From: Geodermatophilus dictyosporus
Lineage (GTDB): Bacteria; Actinomycetota; Actinomycetes; Mycobacteriales; Geodermatophilaceae
Assembly: GCF_900115505.1 (NCBI RefSeq)
Contig: NZ_FOWQ01000010.1
Coordinates: 1-64,000, forward strand
Length of the DNA: 64,000 bases
Direction of reading: 5' to 3'
The position numbers and the translations under genes were made by a program. Positions 25,866 through 33,850 of this stretch are shown in pieces. The stretch's first letter is position 1, and every line of letters starts with the position of its first letter. A model generated the notes under the pieces. That model was not told the origin of the DNA, ran no database searches, and saw only the letters and a program-made list of their open reading frames with translations.

Positions 25866-27436
25866 GGCGTCGCCTCAACCTCATGCTCGTCCCTGCGCTG
25901 AAGCCAGCCCGGTATGGCCTCGGCGTCCTCTGCGGCCTCAGCAAGCTTCTCCTTACGTCGCCGTGCTCTTGCAGCAGCGTCCTCAGCATCGTCATAGAAG
26001 CCCTTGTGGAGCGCGGACTCCAGGGCACCGAAGAGTCCACTGCGGCGCACCATGAGTCGGTGACGCTGCTCGACGTCGAGGAGCTCTCGCACCATCTCGA
26101 AGTGCACTCGATCGCCAGCACAGAGCTCGGCGAGGATCTCCACCTCGGTGCGCCCGAGTGCGAGTCGTTCGCTCAGCTCCGGACCGGTGTAGGACTGGCC
26201 GGTCGCTTCTTCGTAAATTCTCGGGAGGGCGTCCTCGAACTCGTGCTTGTCCACGACCCAGATCCGCCGGATCTCCTCGAGCTCGGCTGGGGTGATCAGC
26301 TGGATGTCCTTGACGTTCTCAGGACCGTGGGTGCGGATCTCCGTTTGAGCGGCAAGCAGCCGGCGCAGCCAGTCGTGCCGAGCTGACTGGAGGTAGGGGC
26401 CGTGGATCGGCTCGTCGTTGAAGAGCTGAACCCGGCCGTTCATGCGTCGGAAGTCCCGCAGCTCCCGGTCGTCGCCGAGGTCGAGTGCGTTGCGCAGTTC
26501 GAGAAGGGGACTCATCCACTCCTTGTCCGCGTCATTCGTGATCATCGCCGTCATGGACTTGTCCTGATCGACGAGCGTGCACGTCCAGCAGCCGAAACGG
26601 CTGGAGCCACAGGATGGTGTCGTCGAATCAACGACCAGAGGACACTCGCCGTCCGAGCTGGCGCCTTGATAGAGGGTGAGCAAGTCCCTATTCGAGTAAC
26701 CCCACGGGTTGTCCACCTGCATGAGGAAGGTCCAGACGTCGTCGTTCGTCCAGTCCTCGATCGGCGAGTAGACGAGTGAGTTCGGAAGGCTGACGTTCGG
26801 CGAGAGGCGGTCTCGGATTCGTCCGGCAGCAGCCGCAGCAGCCATCGTCTTCGCTCGAGCCTGCGATTCGGCCTTGCGGACACCGAGCACGAGGATGGCC
26901 TCGCCGTGGCTCCGTACGACCGAGCGGATGAAGTTGTTGCTCGGCTTGATCTTGAGACGCTCGGTGCACCAGCGGAACTTCGGCCGTGGTGCTGGATAGC
27001 CACGTCCTATGAGGTTGACCCAGAAGCTGTCCTCAACCGCGGGCGTCAGGCGGTGGGGCTCGATCGGCAAACCCTGCGCCACAGCGGTCTCGCCGAGCAC
27101 ATCGAGGCTCCGGCCAACCCAGGCAGCCACGATGGGGTTCTCGACGAGCGTGTCAGTCGTGATGACGTAGACCGTCTTTCGACGCTGTCCGTCAGGGATC
27201 CGTGAGAGGGCGAGCCACACCAGCTGGAGTACGGCGGTGGAGTCCTTGCCGCCGGAGTAGCCGACCACCCAGGGCACGTCGTCCTCGAGGTACAGGCGTG
27301 CCGTTTCATCGACGAGCGCATCGACCGCAGCTCGCATGCCGTCGACGAAGGCGGACCGACGAGTCAAGCCAACGGCGACGGGCTTCGTCCGTCGGTCCGC
27401 CGGTCCTGTCGTCACGGTCTCCGGGCTGGTCGTCAC
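25862..27436 (-). CDS. dndC: DNA sulfur modification protein DndC, PP-loop ATP pyrophosphatase with Fe-S cluster
   Basis: A 524-residue protein related to PAPS reductase. The PP-loop SGGKDS is at residues 61-66. Cys265, Cys276, Cys283 and Cys286 (PSCGSSRFGCWTC region) match the 4Fe-4S ligands of DndC. It activates the DNA backbone or carries sulfur from the desulfurase to DNA. The GTG start at 27436 overlaps the dndB stop by 4 bp. Length is typical of the family. Confidence 0.95.
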   Translation of the reverse strand: MTTSPETVTTGPADRRTKPVAVGLTRRSAFVDGMRAAVDALVDETARLYLEDDVPWVVGYSGGKDSTAVLQLVWLALSRIPDGQRRKTVYVITTDTLVENPIVAAWVGRSLDVLGETAVAQGLPIEPHRLTPAVEDSFWVNLIGRGYPAPRPKFRWCTERLKIKPSNNFIRSVVRSHGEAILVLGVRKAESQARAKTMAAAAAAGRIRDRLSPNVSLPNSLVYSPIEDWTNDDVWTFLMQVDNPWGYSNRDLLTLYQGASSDGECPLVVDSTTPSCGSSRFGCWTCTLVDQDKSMTAMITNDADKEWMSPLLELRNALDLGDDRELRDFRRMNGRVQLFNDEPIHGPYLQSARHDWLRRLLAAQTEIRTHGPENVKDIQLITPAELEEIRRIWVVDKHEFEDALPRIYEEATGQSYTGPELSERLALGRTEVEILAELCAGDRVHFEMVRELLDVEQRHRLMVRRSGLFGALESALHKGFYDDAEDAAARARRRKEKLAEAAEDAEAIPGWLQRRDEHEVEATP

Positions 27437-28665
27437 GACTCACTCCTCGATGCAGTGTCTGATGCAGTGCTGAGACCTGCGCTGGTCAGTGCTTCTTCAG
27501 CGCGTCGTTCGTCCGGCGGCAAGTCCATACCGAGGTGCTGACGAATCACGGCCGTCGTGAGCAGTACGTTGGTCTGTCCCTTGACCACGCGTCCTCCCAC
27601 GAGTGCGCGGCCCTCCCAGAGCGGGTTCTGCCGGCTCCAGTCGAGCGTGCGAAGGGCCCGCAACGTGGCCTGCCAGGCATCGATGTCCCGGTTCTCTCGA
27701 AGCATCGTGTTGCCTACGCGCGCCAGAGCGGCGAGCGTGATGCCGTGCGTGTGGATGAAATCGGCACGGACCTCGGGAGACCTCATCGCACGGTCACGGA
27801 CGCCCTGCCACTCGGGGAGTTGCTCGTCAACCGCCCGCCACCAGCCATCAGCCAGCGCGAACGCTCCGTCCTGGTCCACATCACTGAGTCCCTCGAGCAG
27901 CGTCCGCGTCGCTCCGTGGATGGCCGAGAGGGTGAACAGCTTGCGTGAGGCCTTGGCGAGACTCGAGCTCTCCATCTCGACGAAGCCGCGAAAGACCGGA
28001 CACCGGAGCACGAGGAGCCTCGAGAGACTCGCGTGCAGGTCTCGATGGTCGTAGAGAACACCGATCGACTTGGACGGGCGCACGGCGTGGCGGTTCAGGT
28101 CGGCGAACATCTGTTGGCACCGCTGCAGGCCGACGTCCAGGTAGAAGACGACGGCGATCATCTCTTGTCCCAGCTCGGGAAGCTGCTGGATCGCCTCTTT
28201 GATGGCGGCATGACGATGCTGCCCGTCGTTGATGACGAAGCGGGACTCCATCGGGATGCGGAGGTTGCCCAACAAGCTCGTCTGCGGTCCGTCTCCGACG
28301 GCATCAAATCGGACGGTGCCGTCGATGCTCGCCGTCAACGCGGAGAAGGTGTAACCGGTCGGGTTCTCCACCATGTACCGGACCATCTCGGGGAGGCGCC
28401 CCTTATTGAGGCTTCGCTGCGCGCGGAGCTCGGGGGCTAGTTCGTCCCCGTCGAAGAGGAAGAGCTTGGCGATGACCTTCAGTGGGATCATCGTCACGAA
28501 GAACGTCGTGCCGGCCTGGACACCGCGGATGGCGGGCAGCACATACTCGTAGCCCGACTCGCCACCGTCTCCTAGCTCCCCGACGGGGTCGGGGCCCCCT
28601 TCAACCGGTCCAGTGCTCCGGGCGTCCCGGGGCGCCTTCGTGCCACTGTCCATAGTGCCTGCCAT
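27433..28665 (-). CDS. dndB: DNA sulfur modification regulator DndB
   Basis: The start at 28665 (MAGTMDSGTKAPRD) is preferred because GGGGAGGAG lies about 10 bases upstream. A GTG at 28704 is in frame but would place that site inside the gene. The 410-residue product has the DGQHR motif at 147-151 (FVINDGQHRHAAI), the defining feature of the DGQHR/DndB family, and an AGTTFFVTMIPLKVI N-terminus typical of DndB. In Salmonella DndB represses its own operon, so it may bind the palindrome at 28728. First gene of dndBCDE. Confidence 0.93.
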   Translation of the reverse strand: MAGTMDSGTKAPRDARSTGPVEGGPDPVGELGDGGESGYEYVLPAIRGVQAGTTFFVTMIPLKVIAKLFLFDGDELAPELRAQRSLNKGRLPEMVRYMVENPTGYTFSALTASIDGTVRFDAVGDGPQTSLLGNLRIPMESRFVINDGQHRHAAIKEAIQQLPELGQEMIAVVFYLDVGLQRCQQMFADLNRHAVRPSKSIGVLYDHRDLHASLSRLLVLRCPVFRGFVEMESSSLAKASRKLFTLSAIHGATRTLLEGLSDVDQDGAFALADGWWRAVDEQLPEWQGVRDRAMRSPEVRADFIHTHGITLAALARVGNTMLRENRDIDAWQATLRALRTLDWSRQNPLWEGRALVGGRVVKGQTNVLLTTAVIRQHLGMDLPPDERRAEEALTSAGLSTASDTASRSES

Positions 28666-28727
28666 GCTCGTGCCGCTCCTCCCCATGCCGCGGCCGCTTG
28701 CCACGACAGACGTTAAGTCGACGACGT

Positions 28728-28753
28728 CGTTACGTCAAAACTTTCACGTAACG
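28728..28753. promoter_or_regulatory. 8+8 bp palindrome between divergent dndB and dndA, candidate DndB operator
   Basis: CGTTACGT and ACGTAACG are perfect inverted repeats separated by 10 bases (CAAAACTTTC). They sit in the only intergenic space between dndB and dndA, in an unusually AT-rich patch. From memory, the Salmonella DndB operator is described as TACG-N10-CGTA; here the TACG and CGTA cores are 12 bases apart. A second, self-complementary ACGACGTCGT lies at 28721-28730. A single site could control both transcription units. Confidence 0.65.
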
Positions 28754-28831
28754 TGTCGCTCTGCGCCGCTAGCATGGCGTCGTCGAGGGACGGGCTCCGC
28801 CGTTGTCCACAGCTCGAGTGGGAGGATCCCC

Positions 28832-29968
28832 ATGCCGGCCTACTGGGACGTCAGCGCCACCACCCCGGTGGACCCGAGGGTGGCCGAGCTGGTCCTCCGG
28901 CTCATGACGGAGGAGTTCGGCAACGCTGGCAGTCGTACTCATGAGTACGGGGCTGCAGCCCTGTCTGAGGTGTCGACCGCACGGCGCCGCATCGCCAGCT
29001 GCCTTGCGGCCACGCCAGAGGAAGTGGTCTTCACCTCTGGAGCCACGGAGGCAGACAACCTCGCCCTCCTCGGCCTTCGGGCGCACGGCGAGACGACGGG
29101 AAGGCGACACGTCGTGACGACAGCCGTCGAGCACAAGGCGGTCCTCGAGCCAGTCGCCGAGCTACAGAAGTCCGGTTTCGACGTGGATGTCATCCCCCCG
29201 AACAGCAACGGGATCGTCGACGCAGAACGGGTGCTCTCTGCTGTTCGAGACGACACGCTGCTCGTCTCCGTCATGCACGCGAACAACGAGACGGGTGCGA
29301 TTCAGCCCATCCCGGACATCAGCGCAGGCCTAGCGGGTCGAGAGGCCCATCTCCACGTCGATGCTGCACAGACGTTCGGCAAGCTGGATGACGAGTTGAG
29401 TCACCCGCGCATCGACCTCATCTCGCTCAGCGGCCACAAGGTGTTCGGCCCCAAGGGCGTTGGCGCCCTCATCACTCGACGTCGCGGCTGGCGGCGACCA
29501 CCCCTCACGCCTCTCACCTTCGGCGGAGGGCAAGAGCGAGGCCTTCGTCCTGGCACGTTGCCTGTTCCCCTCGTGGCAGGACTCGGTCTTGCAGCCCGCC
29601 TGGCTCATGAGGAACGAGCGAGCCGCCATCAAGCCGCTGAGGCGTTGCGAACGACGGTGCTGGAGGCGCTCTCCCCCGCCGAACCCCAATTGAACGGTGA
29701 CCCCGACCGCCGCCTACCGCACATCCTCAACATCTCTTTTCCCGATGCTGACGGGGAGGCTGTCATGCTGGCCTGGCGGGACCTGGTAGCAGTATCGAAC
29801 GGCAGCGCTTGCACGTCGGCCAGTTACCAGCCGAGCCATGTGCTCACCGCAATGCAGCTACCCGAGGCGCGCGTACGGGGCGCCCTCCGTCTGTCCTGGG
29901 CTCACGACGCCGCGGAAGTGGACTGGAGTGAGGCAGCGCGTCGGGTCAACGGTCTCCGCGGCGTCTAG
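28832..29968 (+). CDS. dndA: Cysteine desulfurase DndA (IscS-like)
   Basis: The ATG at 28832 follows GGGAGGA and gives a 378-residue class V aminotransferase fold. Visible are ATEADNLAL, His101 (AVEHK, cofactor stacking), DAAQTFGK, the PLP Lys203 in SGHKVFGPKG, and the catalytic Cys327 in SNGSACTSAS. It removes sulfur from L-cysteine and passes it to DndC. Having its own dndA, rather than borrowing IscS, is one of the two known arrangements. It is transcribed away from dndBCDE and its stop overlaps the end of the convergent methyltransferase gene. Confidence 0.93.
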   Translation: MPAYWDVSATTPVDPRVAELVLRLMTEEFGNAGSRTHEYGAAALSEVSTARRRIASCLAATPEEVVFTSGATEADNLALLGLRAHGETTGRRHVVTTAVEHKAVLEPVAELQKSGFDVDVIPPNSNGIVDAERVLSAVRDDTLLVSVMHANNETGAIQPIPDISAGLAGREAHLHVDAAQTFGKLDDELSHPRIDLISLSGHKVFGPKGVGALITRRRGWRRPPLTPLTFGGGQERGLRPGTLPVPLVAGLGLAARLAHEERASRHQAAEALRTTVLEALSPAEPQLNGDPDRRLPHILNISFPDADGEAVMLAWRDLVAVSNGSACTSASYQPSHVLTAMQLPEARVRGALRLSWAHDAAEVDWSEAARRVNGLRGV

Positions 29969-31434
29969 TCCGCCGGCCTCCTGACGAGGCGGTGTCCCCG
30001 CAGTTCGACGCCACAGCGGGCCAGTTCGTCCTTCCAACCCTTCTCCAGCCCGATCACCTCGGGCCGCTCATACAATCCCGCCCGAACCTCCTGCGCCGTC
30101 AGCCTGCGGTACTTGGGCACGGCAGGGTCATCGGGCGACACGAACTCTTCCTTGCGATGGAGCAGCGGTCGGTTTGCACGCTCCTCATATGAGGTGTGCA
30201 CGGCGTCGAGCGTTGACATGGATACGGCGTACGACCAGGCCAACCGTGGGTGGGGGTCGGTGTCGAAGTCGGGGTAGGCCGACCACGACACCTGACGACC
30301 GCTGTGGTTGAGCTTCAAGACGTCCCAGCCGTCGGGCCGCCCTGCCGCTACGGCGCCACAGTGCTCGTAAAGTCGTAACACAACCGGCATGTGCTCGGTT
30401 GCGCGGCGATGGACGTACAGGGCTGTGGGCGTCAACTTGCCGACGCTGTTGCGCATGGCACCTCTGACATATGAGTCGTCCCTCAGCTTGAGCAGTAGCC
30501 GGTCCGCGCGCGCACAAGCTTCCCGATAGCTGTCAAAGCACGCGCGCAGGTCCAACTGCACGCTCAGCGGCAACTCCGAGGGCTTGGGTCGTCCCACGAA
30601 CGCGGACACCCCCAGGAACAAGAGGGTGTCCAGGATCGCCTTCGTCCGTCCACGCTCCACTCGCTCAGGAGCCGCACCTTGTATCACGAGGCGACGCAGC
30701 TCCCCCTGCCTCACATGGCGGAGTAGTGGCAGCAAGTGGTCGGGATACTCCTCGATCGCAGGCAGACGACCCCGCCGCTCGAAGTAATCGATCACCGCGG
30801 CGAGGGCGGAGGCTTCGTCCTCCCCGGTGAGCCACACTCCTTGACCCGCGACTCGGTGAGCGAGGAACCGGAGTCGTTGACGCTCGCTCTTGAAGGCGTA
30901 GACGACCCCGGGAGCTCCCGCGGCCGTCCGCGCGCCGGTGACGGACTCCACGAGGTCCCTGAGCTCGCGTGGCCTGAAGAGTCGCTGGAAAGTCTGACGA
31001 CTGGTGAGAGTGCCATCGGCGGAAGGCGTACCAGTGAGCTTGTGTCGCTCCCAGGAGAGGCGCGTACTCACGATCAACACCTGGTCAGCGAGCGCCCACG
31101 CTCTACGCAGAGTGTCGTTGCGCTCCCGTGGGTCCTCGATGACGTTGAGCACGTAGACGAGCAAGACCGCGTCATGTCGGGTGGGCACCGTGTCCTTGGC
31201 CCAGTGAGGGTCCCATCCCTGAACGTCGAAGCCCATGGATTGAAGCCGCTCGACGTCACCTCCGCGCCCACTACCGAAGTCGAGAACCGACATCTCGGTC
31301 TGGATGACTCCATCGAGGAGCGCCTGCTTCGTCGGCATGGACAGGCCCTGACGAACCAAGGCCGTTCGGTGCCGGAGAACAGGCTGCCCGCTCACGCGGC
31401 GGCTCGTCGACGAGCGATGACGGACCAAGGACAT
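29965..31434 (-). CDS. DNA phosphorothioation-associated putative methyltransferase
   Basis: Started at 31434 (MSLVRHRSSTSRRVSG) because GAGGAGG is directly upstream; longer in-frame starts at 31503 or 31614 would run into the divergent promoter. The product is 489 residues. RHRTALVRQGLSMPTKQALLDGVI followed by the SAM motif VLDFGSGRGGDVERL (about 49-63) and WDPHW matches the family found beside dnd genes (TIGR04096, from memory). The C-terminal 300 residues (VYVHRRATEHMPVVLRLYE in part) are family-specific. Its substrate is unknown; DNA or sulfur-modified DNA is inferred from context. Confidence 0.88.
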   Translation of the reverse strand: MSLVRHRSSTSRRVSGQPVLRHRTALVRQGLSMPTKQALLDGVIQTEMSVLDFGSGRGGDVERLQSMGFDVQGWDPHWAKDTVPTRHDAVLLVYVLNVIEDPRERNDTLRRAWALADQVLIVSTRLSWERHKLTGTPSADGTLTSRQTFQRLFRPRELRDLVESVTGARTAAGAPGVVYAFKSERQRLRFLAHRVAGQGVWLTGEDEASALAAVIDYFERRGRLPAIEEYPDHLLPLLRHVRQGELRRLVIQGAAPERVERGRTKAILDTLLFLGVSAFVGRPKPSELPLSVQLDLRACFDSYREACARADRLLLKLRDDSYVRGAMRNSVGKLTPTALYVHRRATEHMPVVLRLYEHCGAVAAGRPDGWDVLKLNHSGRQVSWSAYPDFDTDPHPRLAWSYAVSMSTLDAVHTSYEERANRPLLHRKEEFVSPDDPAVPKYRRLTAQEVRAGLYERPEVIGLEKGWKDELARCGVELRGHRLVRRPAD

Positions 31435-31455
31435 CCACCTCCTCAATAGCCACGT

Positions 31456-31516
31456 GCGTCTCAGACGCTCCTCTATGGGGGCACTCCGGCGGCGTCCTGC
31501 CATACGGATGCATCCG
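31456..31516. promoter_or_regulatory. Two palindromes in the divergent promoter of methyltransferase and sigma-like gene
   Basis: GCGTCT-C-AGACGC at 31456-31468 and the perfect 12-bp palindrome CGGATGCATCCG at 31505-31516 lie in the 178 bp between the divergent start codons. A CACGTG hexamer abuts the first. Either could be a regulator site; the neighbouring 745-residue DNA-binding protein is a possible ligand. No -35/-10 pair can be assigned with confidence. Confidence 0.4.
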
Positions 31517-31612
31517 GTCGTCGGAGAATCTGGCACGCCGAACGGTGGGTGGTCGACATGGAGCCCTAGAGAACCTGACGGCATCGCATCGACGGGGATA
31601 CGAGGAAGAACC

Positions 31613-33850
31613 ATGCAGCAGACAAGCTCGTCAGCCGATCAGGACGTCGTCCTGCGATGGATTGACGCCTTCCCCTGGATCGGCGCGCTCAGCGGCGAGG
31701 GCGATGGCGAGGGCGGCTGGTGGCTACTCGCTGTGGATCCACCAGCCAGCACCGCTCGGTGGCAGCGTCTCGGCTGGCTCGCCGAGATGGCGATCGAGCG
31801 CCTGACGCGGTGGACCATCGGGCAGATCTTCCCCGGGCTCCCGGGCAGCACGGACCTCGGCGCACTCAACCTGCCGACCCGGATCCGCAACGCCTGTATG
31901 CGCGAGGGCTACTCGTCCGTGGCGGAGTTGCAGGTCCTCTACCTCGAGGACGTCCTCGGATGGCACTACGTCGGCGTCGGCAGTGTGGAGAGCTTGCTCC
32001 GGACCCTCGGGGACGCGGCGATGACCCGGACAGATCCCCTGCCCGAACGAGCGGCCGGTCCTGCCGCCCAATTGGACCTCCTGGAATGGTCCACTACGGT
32101 TTGGCCGGCTGACTGGACCTTGACGACGCCCACTGTCGCCCCGGTGCTCGATGAGATGCGGCGCTTGGCCACCTTTCAAGCTCTCATCGGGCGAGCGGAC
32201 GAGTCGATGCTTGTCGAGACGCCTTCGGCGCTGCTGCCGTGGGAGCTACGAGAGCTGCAACGGCGGCTCCGCGACCTCAGCGCTACCGACGTCATCGGGG
32301 AGGACGTCGATCTGCTGAGCGCCTCAGCGGTGATCGATGCCGCCCTCCGAGTTTTCGAACCCCGCGTCCTCGCGATCCTCGCTCAACGCTTCTTCGCTGA
32401 CGAACCGCGGACCCTGGACGAGATCGGACGCCAGCTTGAGGTCACACGCGAGCGCGTGCGGCAGCTGGAAGGGAAGGCCCGCGCTCGCCTCATCAGCTTG
32501 ATCGATCAGGGTGGATCACTCGCGGATCTCGCTGCCGTCGTCCGCTCGCGTATCGACGGCTTGTTGCCGTTGGCGGATCTGCTGGTCGACATCCCCGCAC
32601 TAGGTGAACGCGTCCCCGCTGTCGGCTGGCCTGCGTGGCGCGTCATCGACCGGATCGACGACGCCTACGAGATCGAGGACGGTTGGTGCGCAGCCCCGTC
32701 AATGGCCGCCGCTCGCGACAGAACCCATGCGCGACTGCAGGACCTGGCCGACCGTCACGGGGTCGTGCCCCTGGCCGACTACGGTGACCTGAATCAGGTG
32801 CATGCCGCACCTGATCCGCTCGAGACGCTGAGGAACTGGCTCCAGTACTGCGGCTACGTCGTTGACGGGACCTTCGTCTACATCCGCACGCAGTCGGTTG
32901 ATGACCGAGCCGCGGCCATCCTGTCCGTCACCGGCTCACCCCTGTCGGCTCAGGAGCTCGTCGACCGCTTCGAGGTGGAGAGGAGTGCCGGCTCACTACG
33001 CAACGCAATGTCCACGGACGACCGTTTCATCCGGGTCGACCGCGATCGATGGGCCCTCGCTGAGTGGGGTCACGAGGCGTACGGCGGCATCAAGGACGTC
33101 ATTCGACAGCAGGTGGCGCAGGGAGGGGGGTCGGTGCCTCTCACCGCGTTGATCGAGTATGCGACGAGTCGCTACAGCGTCTCAGCGAACAGCGTGACCG
33201 CCTACGCGAACGCCCATCCCTTCGAGACCATCGCCGGCACTGTCCGCCTGTCCCGTGGGGACCGAACCGCGAGGAAGACGCCCAGCCGGACCCGGCGCTT
33301 ATATCGGCGAAGTGACAGCTGGGTCTACCGGATCACCGTGACGAACGACCACCTCCGCGGAAGTGGCTCCGTTGCGCCGATCGCCATCGCCGGCGTTGTG
33401 GACCTTGCACCGGACCGGACGGTCTACCTCGAGTCACCCCTAGGACGGCAAGCGATCGCCTGGACGGGGATTCAGCCCGCTTTCGGGACGATCAGACGAT
33501 TCCTCGCTCGCGATGATGCCGCGCCGGGTGAAGAGTTCTTCTGTGTCATCGCGGACGGCGGATGGTTCGACCTACAGCGTGTGGCTCCGCTCAGCGGAGC
33601 ACCGCTGCAGGCCGCCCTCCGACTGTCAGGGCAGGACGACGCGCTCACCGGGGCCGATGCACTTACCGCCCTGAGTGCCGCCATCGGACTTCCCGAGCAC
33701 TCCACAGCGGTCACGGTCCTCGGTGGCTTCCGCGAGCGCGGCGACCAAGACATCGCGGACCTGCTCACGTCAGCTCGTCACCTGCTCGAAGAGACGCAGT
33801 CCTCTGCGTTCGTGGACGCAGATGTGAACGAGATCCTGGACCTGCTGTGA
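31613..33850 (+). CDS. Large multi-HTH protein with sigma-70 region 4 in the dnd cluster
   Basis: 745 residues from ATG 31613, preceded by GAGGAAG. Residues about 85-135 (LNLPTRIRNACMREGYSSVAELQ, GVGSVESLLRTL) resemble the alpha-subunit C-terminal helix-hairpin-helix. Residues about 265-300 (TLDEIGRQLEVTRERVRQLEGK) are sigma-70 region 4. About 434-490 (LSAQELVDRF, FIRVDRDRWALAEWG) resembles a HARE-HTH winged helix. The remainder is unrecognised. No sigma region 2 is seen, so it is not a complete sigma factor. It starts the operon whose next gene overlaps it by 4 bp. It may regulate the locus or recognise modified DNA; both are inference. Confidence 0.8.
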   Translation: MQQTSSSADQDVVLRWIDAFPWIGALSGEGDGEGGWWLLAVDPPASTARWQRLGWLAEMAIERLTRWTIGQIFPGLPGSTDLGALNLPTRIRNACMREGYSSVAELQVLYLEDVLGWHYVGVGSVESLLRTLGDAAMTRTDPLPERAAGPAAQLDLLEWSTTVWPADWTLTTPTVAPVLDEMRRLATFQALIGRADESMLVETPSALLPWELRELQRRLRDLSATDVIGEDVDLLSASAVIDAALRVFEPRVLAILAQRFFADEPRTLDEIGRQLEVTRERVRQLEGKARARLISLIDQGGSLADLAAVVRSRIDGLLPLADLLVDIPALGERVPAVGWPAWRVIDRIDDAYEIEDGWCAAPSMAAARDRTHARLQDLADRHGVVPLADYGDLNQVHAAPDPLETLRNWLQYCGYVVDGTFVYIRTQSVDDRAAAILSVTGSPLSAQELVDRFEVERSAGSLRNAMSTDDRFIRVDRDRWALAEWGHEAYGGIKDVIRQQVAQGGGSVPLTALIEYATSRYSVSANSVTAYANAHPFETIAGTVRLSRGDRTARKTPSRTRRLYRRSDSWVYRITVTNDHLRGSGSVAPIAIAGVVDLAPDRTVYLESPLGRQAIAWTGIQPAFGTIRRFLARDDAAPGEEFFCVIADGGWFDLQRVAPLSGAPLQAALRLSGQDDALTGADALTALSAAIGLPEHSTAVTVLGGFRERGDQDIADLLTSARHLLEETQSSAFVDADVNEILDLL

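Noticed and set aside
28679-28704. GTG start at 28704 for dndB
   Set aside because: The strong GGGGAGGAG site would then fall inside the gene; the ATG at 28665 has correct spacing.
31435-31614. Longer N-terminus for the methyltransferase
   Set aside because: The added residues are Pro/Arg-rich, overlap the divergent promoter palindromes and lack a ribosome-binding site.
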